A stretch of 64,000 nt of DNA from an uncultured Saprospiraceae bacterium (GTDB lineage: Bacteria > Bacteroidota > Bacteroidia > Chitinophagales > Saprospiraceae). Positions 39,501 to 46,858 of the stretch are shown one piece after another. A program made the translations under genes and the position numbers. The DNA lies in contig CALIAU010000006.1 of assembly GCA_938045585.1 (NCBI GenBank), positions 124,001 to 188,000 on the forward strand. Reading direction: 5' to 3'. The notes under the pieces were generated by a model. That model searched no databases. It was given only the letters and a program-made list of their open reading frames with translations, and was not told the DNA's origin. Position 1 is the stretch's first letter; each line of letters opens with the position of its first letter.

Positions 39501-41498
39501 TCTGTCAATGGGAGCAGTACCAATACCTTTATCCTAGACATAGATGGCAGCATAAGCTTTGTCTATAGCTATAATGCGCAGGTAGATATAACACTGCCAG
39601 CCAATGGAGATCTCGCCACCCTCACGATTACGGATGCGGATGACCCAGCCTGTTTTGAAACGCTAAGTGTTGGCCCCTTGGATCCTTGTTCCAATGATTG
39701 TAGCCTGACAGCAACGGTGGGAAATATCCTTTGTGATGATAATGGCAGCAATGATGAGAATGCAGATGATGTCTACTTCTTTGATATCGAACTCATGGGC
39801 GTAAATACAGGTTCGGGATATACTATAAGTGCGCTCAGCTTCAATGGAGAATATAATGAACTTTATAATCTAGGACCCTTTGATATTAGTCAGGGACCTA
39901 TGACGCTTATCATAGAAGATAACGATGTCTCTGGCTGCATCACTGAAGTAGAGATTATTCCGCCTCCAGCATGTTCCGATTGTAATCAAACAATTACTGT
40001 GAATACGCCTGCAGAAATTTCATGTGCCAACCCAGAGACCAATTTAGAAGCAACTGCCTCAGAAAACGGCACCTATCTCTGGACTGGACCCGATGGCTTT
40101 ACGGCAAACACTCCTATAGCAAGCACAACAATTCCAGGAACATATACAGTACTTGTTAGCTTTGCTAATGGCTGCACACTTTCCCAAACTGTTCAAGTAA
40201 CAGCAGATGAAGATATTCCAATTGCCATCATAGGCCCAGACCTTAGCTTGACCTGTAGTATAACATCTGTACTGCTCGATGCCAGCAATAGTATCTACAC
40301 ACCAACAGCAGAATTTATTTGGACAAATTCTGATGGTGAAATTATTTCTGATGAACTCATACATATGGTCAGCGAGGAGGGTTCGTATTTCTTTGAAATT
40401 ATCGACCTAGCAAATGGATGTAATTCCACGGTCGAGGAAGTCGTAGTCAGCCTAAACACAAATACACCAAGCGCAGTTATTTTTGCTGACCCAGGTAATA
40501 TTCTTGATTGCTTTATCGAAACAATTAATCTGACCACGGAAGGAGAAGCCAATGTAATTTATAGTTGGACTTTAGAAGGGGACATCACTCTAGAAGAAGC
40601 CGAACTAACCGTGGATGAAGCTATTGACATAAGTTTGCTTGCAATTGATACAATTTCTGGCTGTAGTGATTCTACAGAATTATCCATCCTAGATTTTACA
40701 GAATTCCCAATTGTAATCTTAGAACAACTCGGAGAATTTGACTGTGAAGGGAGCGAACTCTGTTTGGATGTTTCTAATTCTCCATTAGCAAATACCCTCG
40801 ACTTTGTTTGGTTTGATGACAATGGAAATGAAATTGGTACAAACAATCCAGTCCTATGTATTTCTGAAGCAGGGGAGTACACAGTCCAACTCACAGATCC
40901 AAATAATGGCTGCGTAAATACAGAGTCCATCACCATTGATGCACCTCCAATCACACCAACAATAAGTCTTCCAAGTACTATTACTATAGAGGCTGGAGAA
41001 GAAATAGAATTAACAGTGACCGTAGATATTCCTGAAGACGAGATCCAAGAAATTATCTGGTCACCAAGCGAACTGGTAAGCTGTGTAGATTGTTTGACAA
41101 CAACACTAGTCGGAGCTACAGATGGTCAAGTGATCACAGTAGAAGTAATTTCAGTATCTGACTGTATTGCAAGAGCAAGCACCAGTATCATACAGAATGT
41201 AATCAAGAATGTATATATCCCCAACATCATCAGTGGCAATTCCCCTTTCGGCAATGACCAGTTTACCCTCTACGGCAATGACCAAGTCGAACGTATCCAA
41301 GAAATGCTTATCTACGACAGATGGGGCGAACTCGTTTTCTCCGCAGAAAATATCCCGCCTAACGACCCTAGCCTTGGTTGGGATGGCTCCTTTAAAGGCC
41401 AGGAAGCAGTACTAGGCGTTTATGTCTATGTGTTTGAAGTAGTTTATACTTCTGGTGATACAGAGATCTTTGCTGGAGATGTTGCTTTGGTTAAGTAG
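33501..41498 (+). CDS. Giant repetitive adhesin with type B T9SS domain
   Basis: A 2665-residue secreted surface protein. The TTG start at 33501 is the only reasonable one before the signal peptide (RFIFLLALCLFNYIDISAQ) because an in-frame TAG lies at 33489. After a Cys-rich N-terminal region come nine repeats of about 80 residues (from about residue 437 to 1165), each with an (N/D)xPxDxTxxC start and FTDxCDRTIxHxQTITI end, similar to HYR-type Ig-like domains. Then come spacer domains, five repeats of about 96 residues (about 1672-2160; STDPSDDFYELSLLV.. GPLxPCS) and further PKD/Ig-like modules. The C-terminus (YIPNIISGNSPFGNDQF, LIYDRWGELVFSAENI, WDGSFKG, GVYVYVFEV) is the gliding-motility-associated type B sorting domain. 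It is likely secreted by T9SS and used in adhesion or gliding; that is inference. Confidence 0.9.
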   Translation: MRALLRTHTIRFIFLLALCLFNYIDISAQCGPGACRVCQVTATITSVDGGDIVTGTADVNGNVNAGESGTAENPLVISATTCGTISLTVELDFIWDQGNQDNWIHGISFFNSPGWIAAEGTIIPPDPGWIFLNEITGVCSGVTYGAGFYWDPPGSNCGPSGNVSSYNGTDCGNDNFCEEDETFLVDGDPSDNWGINCDTDCPQFGFDLTFCPSGTGTVDENITFFLTEDGETGGWFNTDGCIFELTFPITIESAGVQLPEFDEVICLGECFTLDAGEGCEDYVWSTGETSQMIEVCPTETTTYSVVVSGAEGCVIEGESTIQIEFCCEADAGELSADTPLCPGEDSNFSVINFFDDPDYTQAVFVIDENGIIIEIFPDESGTFTSAICGSFTIYSYNYLTAGAAPVPVIGLDISTIDCDVECCDLIPFEIEFEDTEAPSFPNAPGDITLICADDLTPMEDQDWEDNCAGTGTVMGVEDGTSEFCTGGTITRTWEITDDCDNTMTHVQTITIEPPLEAVFENPPEDETIACNAIPTMFDELAYSNGMMGSCLIEGMATPMVTEMYDPVCGGSILVEYSFTDICDRTINHSYTITIEPAPEATFTNPPADETVSCDAIPDMFVDLAYTNSEMGSCLIEGTATPEITEMFDPICGGTIVALYMFTDACDRTISHSYTVTIEPAPEASFMDLPMDMTLDCEDQAIMPTDLAYSNNTPDCLIEGMATPTVMNNADVCGGDIIIMWEFTDACDRTLSHVQTITINPADSPMFIDPPMDLNLLCSDVEPNFVDLEYTNSAMGLCLVEGTIIPNIVDNTTNCGGTKMATWEFTDACDNTIMHTQTITIEPPAEAMFVNPPANLTVSCNDVTSTADNLNYTNGDMDCPIEGEAIAVTTEDFNNCGGTITHVWEFTDDCDRTITHTQIITVEPAEEAMFGDLPADLMLTCNEFENFVPEIVDYTNGAMGNCLIEGAIIGVIDNFPDACGGDVSVLYEFTDACGRTISHTQTIMVSPADAAEFIDLPDNMTLSCSESNFVPDPLSYTNGELGSCLIVGEVNAIQSGSVDECGGVINYIWTFTDACNRTITHTQIVTFEAAPEPEWINPLGDEFLECDGELPNDLSLSYDNFEGFPCNISGTIQPEITEVDNVITLTWEFTNPCSGMTIMHEQNWTQSLAVDWEEDFFAITICQGESFDLSTLIPVDQNNTNPTITYHDDFPTSSSNNIGSSIVNPLTATTYYIEGNNSFDCPDFITVEIDLEFKFNAGEDNEADVCIDEQVINLFNYLALDADFAGNFFQTAGPSINISNPGAVNISSAEPGTYVFDYIIEATANCPEEVAVISITIQPPLDVVITSVSCATDFQNYMVEGSNNGYDLSVNAGQILEDNFDSFLIGNIPIGTDLIITVEDPNTGCALELSVAPPNCDCPDVLPPTAGPDMTICEGEDIPTLMVTVDADQTANWYDAPLAGTLLADGTTSYTPLVNTAGLYTFYIESESLIDQGCTSDTRVPIVLEILSNPFYADVNITICDTDTDGILSWDSLALQSFVNLAPTENIAYFASMGDAESNQNALSFPILNQSAFNDLLFARIANSAGCFTVIEINFTIHPRPAISASQNNVSCFGNMDASITINNFDPNSNYTLNDTLVSTANIENLSAGSYQLIQLDDMSCGDTLDLSIQDGLEIFLETFTWDCSDNGTNTDATDDFYAIVFQVNNSNGNAGMFTLFDDQANNLGVFAYGTEHTIQLPADDSNQIFSFTDNALSCSLDQSFGPLISCSTNCEITVDEISFECNDNGSGIDATDDFYELVLNVSAINGNSANRYNVAIDGTITFSFEYGLASSFVLPASGDIVTLTISDLEDPACSVNVPVGPLEPCSMDCAISIDDIVSDCSSNNTDTDPSDDFYDISLLVSALNGSSTNKYNLSIDGVMTDCFDYDVLSSFVLPANGNTVIIRVSDAENDSCYVDLPLGPLTPCSTNCTISIDEFSSDCNSNDSSTDPSDDFYELSLLVSSVNGSSTNTFILDIDGSISFVYSYNAQVDITLPANGDLATLTITDADDPACFETLSVGPLDPCSNDCSLTATVGNILCDDNGSNDENADDVYFFDIELMGVNTGSGYTISALSFNGEYNELYNLGPFDISQGPMTLIIEDNDVSGCITEVEIIPPPACSDCNQTITVNTPAEISCANPETNLEATASENGTYLWTGPDGFTANTPIASTTIPGTYTVLVSFANGCTLSQTVQVTADEDIPIAIIGPDLSLTCSITSVLLDASNSIYTPTAEFIWTNSDGEIISDELIHMVSEEGSYFFEIIDLANGCNSTVEEVVVSLNTNTPSAVIFADPGNILDCFIETINLTTEGEANVIYSWTLEGDITLEEAELTVDEAIDISLLAIDTISGCSDSTELSILDFTEFPIVILEQLGEFDCEGSELCLDVSNSPLANTLDFVWFDDNGNEIGTNNPVLCISEAGEYTVQLTDPNNGCVNTESITIDAPPITPTISLPSTITIEAGEEIELTVTVDIPEDEIQEIIWSPSELVSCVDCLTTTLVGATDGQVITVEVISVSDCIARASTSIIQNVIKNVYIPNIISGNSPFGNDQFTLYGNDQVERIQEMLIYDRWGELVFSAENIPPNDPSLGWDGSFKGQEAVLGVYVYVFEVVYTSGDTEIFAGDVALVK
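34809..36996 (+). repeat. Nine tandem HYR-like repeats inside the adhesin gene
   Basis: Nine degenerate in-frame repeats of about 240 bp encode segments opening with FxNPPxDxTxxC and closing with FTDACDRTIxHxQTI. Copies are clearly related but diverged, suggesting old duplications with selection on the Cys and aromatic positions. Confidence 0.8.
38514..39980 (+). repeat. Five tandem repeats of about 96 codons inside the adhesin gene
   Basis: Five in-frame repeats of about 290 bp encode units with CxxNxxxTDxxDDFYxLxLxVxxxNG and end with GPLxPCSxxC. The middle three are most alike, suggesting the most recent expansion there. Confidence 0.8.
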
Positions 41499-41510
41499 GA
41501 GGGGGAGACT

Positions 41511-41687
41511 CTAGACCTTAGACGCTAGATGCTAGATTTTGTTTGTCTACATTTTATGTTTATCGGTTTTCAATTAAGGTTTTAATTCTAGGTTTAATTT
41601 GTTTAACGTCTTCTCTCCGAGCAAGCCGCTCTGTCCGTTGGTCTGTTAGTCCGTTCGTCCCGCAATCTAACGTCTAGCGTCTTAAAA
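41511..41687. repeat. Dispersed low-complexity repeat, copy 1
   Basis: The gap between the adhesin and the anti-sigma gene contains short CTAGA/TTAGACG-type units (41511-41536), a 40-bp sequence at 41531-41570 that recurs almost exactly at 45556-45595, a GTCCGTT-rich stretch (about 41628-41660) and another CTAACGTCTAGCGTCTT tract (41666-41683). No gene is visible. Such units also occur at 42620-42870, 45530-45890 and 49880-49935. Confidence 0.75.
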
Positions 41688-43124
41688 TCCCTTTACTATC
41701 CCCACCTGTACCCCAGTTCCTCTAAACTTCAAACTACGTCCAATATCCTCCTGCAGTCTAGAATTCAAATCCCAACTTTGTCTAAGACCAAATTGAAGGG
41801 CTAGCTTCTTGCTTAAGTTTTTACCAAACAAAAGATTTGTATGTAGGGCTTGGAAATTTGCAGTCTCAAAATCTTGGGTAGAAATGATCTGATAGTCGTC
41901 CTCTTCTAGAACTAACTTTCTTCCCGCATTGGATTGATAAAGCGAAAACTGATAGCCTAGATCTGCTTGGAGGTAATAGTTTTTGGATCTATCACTATGT
42001 AAGGAGATACCAAGCGGTATGGAAACCTGTCGATGGCGTTGTCCTAACTCTGCATCTATGCGCACGTTGTGCATAATCTCCTGAGTGCGCGTATTTTCAA
42101 TCACATCACCATTTAAGTAATGGGCGATTTCGTAAACCACGTCTTCTGTTTCTCGCATTACTTCAAAAGCGTCTGAATAATTAAAGGTAGATCTATGCAT
42201 AGAAAACTGCAGACCCGAAAAGACCGAAAGATTTGTGTGCAACTGTCTGTTGATAGTAAATTCGAAACCACTATAATCGAGTGCAGATTCTGTATCGTTT
42301 AGCCACGCAGTGAGCTCTGCTTGATCTGTGCTTAGTGCTGTACGATCAATGGAAGACAATCCATAGTTTGCATGAATGCCTATAGACCAAAGACTAGCAG
42401 TTGTAGTTTTTAATTTATTTCTTGGTACTGGTGCTACAAAATGTACATCCCTTTTAAAATCCATATTAGGAATTAATAGTGCCTTTGCCTTCGTGTGTAA
42501 AAAGGCTAGGGTAGAGAGCGCAATAGGAGAACCCTGCGTAGTTGTCGGTTCTGCTCTTGTTGCTATTGCGTCTGTTTCTGTTTCTGCTTTTGTTGCTACT
42601 GCGTCTTTTGTTGTTTCTGCTATAGTGATTAAGTCTGTCCGTTGAGTCCTTTTCGTCCTTTCCTCCGTTCCTCTGTTCATCCATTCTTCTGTTTCGTCCA
42701 CTCTGTCCGTTAGTCCGTTAGTCTGTTCCTCCGTTTGTCCCTCAGTCCGCTCCGTCCGTTGAGTCCGCTGAGTCCCTTCCGTCCCTTCTTCCTCCGTTAG
42801 TCCTCCGAACACGCCGCTCTCTTCCGTCCGTTGAGTCCGCTCCGTCCGCTCCGTCCCTTCCATCTCCTCCACAATCATCTCAGGAGCCAAATCCTGCCCA
42901 CTAATGCCACCCTGCGCACTATCCAAGTTTACCGAATACAGCGTGATGCCTGCAAGTACCAGCAGGCCAAACATATTTAGCCAGAAGGGATAGATACGAC
43001 GCTTCTTATCTTCTTTGTTTGGAAGTTTTTCCTCTAAGCTCTGCCAAGCCTCCTCCTTGTCAAGAGGCGAATCGTAGTTCTCGAGCGCGTCAAATAATTC
43101 TTCTTCAAATGGATCACGTGCCAT
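41682..43124 (-). CDS. Anti-sigma-like membrane protein with C-terminal barrel-like domain
   Basis: About 480 residues; the ATG at 43124 is preferred over TTG at 43148 and overlaps the sigma-factor stop by 11 nt. An acidic cytoplasmic N-terminus (DPFEEELFDALENYDSPLDKEEAW) is followed by one membrane helix (YPFWLNMFGLLVLAGITLYSV), a low-complexity Thr/Arg/Glu linker (ERTERTQRTEE and similar, residues of about 90-165) and a C-terminal beta-rich domain with outer-membrane-barrel-like strands ending in Phe. In Bacteroidota, such proteins next to ECF sigma genes act as anti-sigma factors or sensors. The linker is encoded by a DNA repeat that also occurs in nearby non-coding DNA, so it is probably a recent insertion or expansion. 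Confidence 0.75.
   Translation of the reverse strand: MARDPFEEELFDALENYDSPLDKEEAWQSLEEKLPNKEDKKRRIYPFWLNMFGLLVLAGITLYSVNLDSAQGGISGQDLAPEMIVEEMEGTERTERTQRTEESGVFGGLTEEEGTEGTQRTQRTERTEGQTEEQTNGLTDRVDETEEWMNRGTEERTKRTQRTDLITIAETTKDAVATKAETETDAIATRAEPTTTQGSPIALSTLAFLHTKAKALLIPNMDFKRDVHFVAPVPRNKLKTTTASLWSIGIHANYGLSSIDRTALSTDQAELTAWLNDTESALDYSGFEFTINRQLHTNLSVFSGLQFSMHRSTFNYSDAFEVMRETEDVVYEIAHYLNGDVIENTRTQEIMHNVRIDAELGQRHRQVSIPLGISLHSDRSKNYYLQADLGYQFSLYQSNAGRKLVLEEDDYQIISTQDFETANFQALHTNLLFGKNLSKKLALQFGLRQSWDLNSRLQEDIGRSLKFRGTGVQVGIVKGF
42620..42870. repeat. Dispersed repeat inside the anti-sigma coding region
   Basis: GTCCGTT/GTCCGCT-type units of about 8-9 bp, written here on the plus strand, encode the Thr/Arg/Glu linker on the minus strand. 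Positions 42809-42832 are identical to the non-coding 45675-45698 (24 nt), and 42803-42820 is the exact reverse complement of 49916-49933 (18 nt). Confidence 0.8.
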
Positions 43125-43665
43125 ATTCTGTGATTTTACTTTTTTCAATAATTTTCTTCAATTGGGCCTTTGCACGTGTAAGTTGCGAACGTGAAGAACC
43201 CTCTGAGATATTTAGTAGGCTAGCAATCTCCTTATGTTTATACTGTTCAAAAACATAGAGGTTTAAGATCTGTCTATAGCCATCAGAAAGTTGTTGGATC
43301 GATGTCAATAATAATTCTTCTCGGTAAGACCTTAGAGGGATTCTTGGGTCTGTGAAAATGGAATCTGTATCTATTTCATGTGCACTGATCGGCAGTACCT
43401 TCTTTTCCGAGCGCAGTCTATTTAAACACACATTGGAACAGAGTTTTGCAATCCAGGGTTTTAGAGGACCCTTTTCAGGATTGTATCTGTCTAGATATTT
43501 GAAGATGCGTAAAAAGGAATCTTGCAAGGCCTCCTTCGCGTCTTCATTGTTTGTATTATATCTTCGACAAATGGTATATACATAGGGAGCAAAATGATTA
43601 AACATTGCTTGTTGAGCATTTCGCTCCCCCTGTATACACGCTTGTATGTTGATTGTGCTATCCAA
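43114..43665 (-). CDS. ECF-type RNA polymerase sigma factor
   Basis: A 183-residue sigma-70 family protein. Region 2 is visible as FNHFAPYVYTICRRYNTNNEDAKEALQDSFLRIFKYLDRY and region 4 as LSDGYRQILNLYVFEQYKHKEIASLLNISEGSSRSQLTRAKAQLKK. It lies 20 bp downstream of the lipoprotein gene and overlaps the membrane-protein gene, which is its probable anti-sigma factor. Its targets are unknown; the direct repeats upstream of the operon (45449-45474) may be a self-recognised promoter. Confidence 0.93.
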   Translation of the reverse strand: MDSTINIQACIQGERNAQQAMFNHFAPYVYTICRRYNTNNEDAKEALQDSFLRIFKYLDRYNPEKGPLKPWIAKLCSNVCLNRLRSEKKVLPISAHEIDTDSIFTDPRIPLRSYREELLLTSIQQLSDGYRQILNLYVFEQYKHKEIASLLNISEGSSRSQLTRAKAQLKKIIEKSKITEYGT

Positions 43666-43685
43666 TTGTGGATGAATTGCTTTCC

Positions 43686-45434
43686 TTAATTAAAGATACC
43701 CACTATCCTAAATGAATGATTCGGATACGCATTAACTCCGGAGGCATCCTCCACAACTATTTCAGCATCTGTAAATTCTACATCAAATAGACCACCAGTT
43801 ACCTCATCAATAACTACATTCCCTTGGATTCCAATATTGCCAATGCTATACAAAGTTACATCCGACCCAATTATCTGCGTGCTTGTTGCTACTACTAAGG
43901 ATGGGTTGGATGGAGAACCAGTCCAGTTAAGCACTGTTACTGTGTAAATAACCTTGTTGCCATTACCGAAATCTTCTAGTAAGGTAATCTCATAGACTAA
44001 GGAATCTTGATTGCCTGTAACACCACTTGTGGCAGGAATAAAATGGTCTATGTCTGGACCATTAATGTACATACCTGCATCAGGTAAATCTACATCGCAG
44101 GCACTGATCTGGCCTGTTGTAAGCGTTGTGTTAAAGTCAAACTCCTGTGGGTTACTTAACTTGGCATTTTCGATATCATATACCGTTACAGAAATCGGAT
44201 CTTCAGTACATACAATGAAATTATCAGAGAACGTGCCATCTTCTATAGTGGTAAACTGTGATGCTTCTGAACCAATTGAAATATAAGCATAGCCATTCAT
44301 AACTGGATTCATATCGCAGTCCACTGCAGTTCCCGAAATGTTCACTATGATTACTTCCGAATCTACATCGAAACTACCTATATCTGTATCCATACCAAAT
44401 CCACCTATCGTTTCACTATAGATTACATTCAGGCAGGGGCCAAGAATTTCAAACAACAACATCTCATCCTTTGGCACCTTCCCCTCAAAATATCCACGCG
44501 AATTCGGAATGGTAGTCCTAGAGTTGCCATCAGCACGTGTAATACGCACCGTTAAGGCATCAGCAGATCCATTCGTGTTTATTATACCATTGATTGTCAC
44601 TAGATCAAAAGGTGCATCACAGTTCCATAGGGTAAAATGTGTCACTGTTCCTACATAGACATCTCCCTCTAGCGTTGCCATCCCTTCTTCTATCCAGTTC
44701 CCACTGATTTCATCAAAATACCATAATGGAATAGTTGCCGGCGCAGCAGCTACTAGCTCAGAAGGCACAGCCATAGAAAGAGTAGCCTCCCCATCTAGAC
44801 TTATTGGTCTTCCATTCTCATCTTCAAGTTCCACATTGAACATCCCGTAGCTCACCAAGAGCTGCTCTTCATTATCTGTATTTACACCTACCAGATCACC
44901 CGGCATATAGTCCTGTAGATTCTCGTCCGTAGGATCTAAATAATCCATATATACATTTACGGTACCTGTATAATTTGATCCATCCTCATTTTTGAAATTA
45001 CTCGATCCAAAGTTGACGCTATGATTATCCAAAGTAATTTCATTCGATCCATTATTCACAGATCCTGCCATGATACGATCTCTTAGCTGCACACGTATTT
45101 CCTGTGACTCTCCCTTCTCTGGGTAGAAGACAGGGTAGTTGCTAAAGTAACCGTCCTTCGTAATAGCAACACTAGCCTTATTAGAATTCACCAATCCAGT
45201 CACAGAAAACCGACCATTTTGATCACTCAATACACTCATATCACCTACCTGGATAACTGCCGCTTCCAAGGCATTATCATTTTGATCAGTAACCGTTCCA
45301 TTCACAGTGACCTCATATTTTGTCACCACCGACGGATTTACAGGTTCATCTATTATCGTAAGATTATCCTTTTGACAGGCAGTAAAGAAAAGCCCTAAAA
45401 GCAGTAGAAAGCTGAAAATTCTTGATTTTTGCAT
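43686..45434 (-). CDS. Lipoprotein with carboxypeptidase-regulatory-like domain
   Basis: A 582-residue lipoprotein (lipobox Cys20 in LGLFFTACQKD). Residues of about 45-120 form a carboxypeptidase-regulatory-like beta-sandwich (VNGTVTDQNDNALEAAVIQVGD...FSVTGLVNSNKASVAITKDGY), and further beta-rich domains follow (including INGIINTNGSADALTVRI). There is no catalytic motif. It is the first gene of the operon with the sigma factor and its partner, so it may be the surface part of that signalling unit or its main target; this is inference. Confidence 0.8.
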   Translation of the reverse strand: MQKSRIFSFLLLLGLFFTACQKDNLTIIDEPVNPSVVTKYEVTVNGTVTDQNDNALEAAVIQVGDMSVLSDQNGRFSVTGLVNSNKASVAITKDGYFSNYPVFYPEKGESQEIRVQLRDRIMAGSVNNGSNEITLDNHSVNFGSSNFKNEDGSNYTGTVNVYMDYLDPTDENLQDYMPGDLVGVNTDNEEQLLVSYGMFNVELEDENGRPISLDGEATLSMAVPSELVAAAPATIPLWYFDEISGNWIEEGMATLEGDVYVGTVTHFTLWNCDAPFDLVTINGIINTNGSADALTVRITRADGNSRTTIPNSRGYFEGKVPKDEMLLFEILGPCLNVIYSETIGGFGMDTDIGSFDVDSEVIIVNISGTAVDCDMNPVMNGYAYISIGSEASQFTTIEDGTFSDNFIVCTEDPISVTVYDIENAKLSNPQEFDFNTTLTTGQISACDVDLPDAGMYINGPDIDHFIPATSGVTGNQDSLVYEITLLEDFGNGNKVIYTVTVLNWTGSPSNPSLVVATSTQIIGSDVTLYSIGNIGIQGNVVIDEVTGGLFDVEFTDAEIVVEDASGVNAYPNHSFRIVGIFN

Positions 45435-45448
45435 TTTATTTGATTTTG

Positions 45449-45474
45449 TAAACGAATGTTATTCATAAACGAAT
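45449..45474 (-). promoter_or_regulatory. Direct repeat upstream of the sigma-factor operon
   Basis: TAAACGAAT occurs at 45449-45457 and again at 45466-45474, 17 bp apart, just upstream of the lipoprotein gene start at 45434. The spacing resembles a two-element promoter or tandem operator. Confidence 0.4.
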
Positions 45475-45529
45475 ACACAGGTAGTGGCTAGAATGCTGCG
45501 TGTGTGAGAAAAAAATTATATTTTTTTCT

Positions 45530-45889
45530 AGATACTAGATATTAGACGCTAGGACGCTAGATTTTGTTTGTCTACATTTTATGTCTATCGTTTTTCCGAG
45601 ACAGCTATATCAGGGACGTACAAGCGTCTAACATCTAGCGTCTAACGTCTAACGTCTAACGTCTAATTCCCCGTACACGCCGCTCTCTTCCGTCCGTTCC
45701 GTCCTGCCCACTCCCACACCCACTCGCTCAATCTAGCGTCTAACATCTAGCGTCTAACGTCTAAACTCCCGTACACGCCGCTCTCCCTCAATCCTGCCTG
45801 CTCTCGCACGCAGGCAAGCTCTTCATCCTGCTTGCGCAGTCAAGCTAAATCTAGCGTCTAGCGTCTAACATCTAGCGTCTAACGTCTAA
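45530..45889. repeat. Dispersed low-complexity repeat, main array
   Basis: This intergenic region has no gene. It contains several tracts of a 7-bp unit CTARCRT (for example 45626-45665, 45732-45764, 45850-45889), the 40-bp direct-repeat partner (45556-45595), two copies of a TACACGCCGCTCTC element (45674-45687, 45772-45785) and a GC-rich palindrome (45791-45820). The last tract runs up to the pfkA stop codon (45886-45888). Confidence 0.8.
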
Positions 45890-46857
45890 AGAGCTAATAT
45901 CTCCGCCATCCTTATCAAATCCTCATTCAACGCATTCTCCTTACTAATCGCCTCCTCAAAAGCAGTAAACTCAATCTTATTATCAATAATACCCACAGCT
46001 ATCTTATTCTTGCCCGCGCGCAATGCCTCCACGGCCGAATTCCCAAGGCGGGTAGCTAGGACTCTGTCGTTACAGGTAGGGGAGCCCCCACGTTGCAAGT
46101 GGCCAATGATGGTGACTCTGCTGTCATAGTCTGCATTGAGGGCATTTACTTTGTTGGCTATTTCTATGGCGCCACCGTTTTTGTTTCCTTCGGCGACGAT
46201 GACTAGGTTAAAGAGCTTGTTTCTGCGGGCCGATTTTTCCAACTGCTCCATCAGGTGCTCTATTGAATTATCTGCCTCTGGAAGAAAGATCGTTCCGGCG
46301 CCGCTGCCTATCCCTGTGTAGAGGGCGATGTAACCCGAATGCCTGCCCATCACCTCGATGAAAAACAAACGGTTATGGGAGTCGGCAGTATCTCTTATTT
46401 TGTCAATTGCTTCTATTGCTGTGTTGATGGCTGTGTCAAAACCAATACTAAAATTGGTACCGTAGATATCATTGTCGATTGTTCCCGGGACACCTATGAA
46501 GGGAATGTTGTATTCATCCGTAAACACATTAGCCCCCGTGTAGGTTCCGTTTCCACCTATCGCCACGCAGCCGTCGATGTCAAAGGCACGCAAATTCTGG
46601 TAGGCCTTCTTGCGTCCCTCCACCGTTCTAAATTCCTCACTCCGCGCCGTCTTTAATATGGTACCGCCACGCTGTAGTATATTACCCACATTCCCCGTAT
46701 CCAATTTCTTTATCCGTCCCTCTATCATGCCCTGGTAACCATTCTGCACGCCATAACTTTCTATATCGTAATACTTCGCTGTTCGTACTGCAGCACGTAT
46801 GGCAGCATTCATGCCGGGTGCATCTCCTCCAGAGGTAAAAATTGCAATCTTCTTCAT
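45886..46857 (-). CDS. pfkA: 6-phosphofructokinase
   Basis: Glycolytic enzyme of 323 residues phosphorylating fructose 6-phosphate. The ATP-binding GGDAPGMNAAIRA, the catalytic PGTIDNDI, the substrate-binding MGRHSGYIAL and the C-terminal LQRGGSPTCNDR regions are all present. The segment that is usually GGDGS/T in ATP-dependent enzymes (Asp103 in E. coli, near Mg-ATP) reads GGNGTYTGA here, with Asn for Asp. It follows the kinase-like gene after 1 bp and is the last gene of the leftward unit. Confidence 0.94.
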   Translation of the reverse strand: MKKIAIFTSGGDAPGMNAAIRAAVRTAKYYDIESYGVQNGYQGMIEGRIKKLDTGNVGNILQRGGTILKTARSEEFRTVEGRKKAYQNLRAFDIDGCVAIGGNGTYTGANVFTDEYNIPFIGVPGTIDNDIYGTNFSIGFDTAINTAIEAIDKIRDTADSHNRLFFIEVMGRHSGYIALYTGIGSGAGTIFLPEADNSIEHLMEQLEKSARRNKLFNLVIVAEGNKNGGAIEIANKVNALNADYDSRVTIIGHLQRGGSPTCNDRVLATRLGNSAVEALRAGKNKIAVGIIDNKIEFTAFEEAISKENALNEDLIRMAEILAL

Positions 46858-46858
46858 C

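Noticed and set aside
34000-41000. Many minus-strand frames opposite the adhesin gene
   Set aside because: They mirror the repeat structure and composition of the adhesin coding strand and show no independent protein features.
45626-45889. CTARCRT tracts as CRISPR repeats or iterons
   Set aside because: Units are only 7 bp, vary in number, and no replication initiator gene or AT-rich origin is adjacent.
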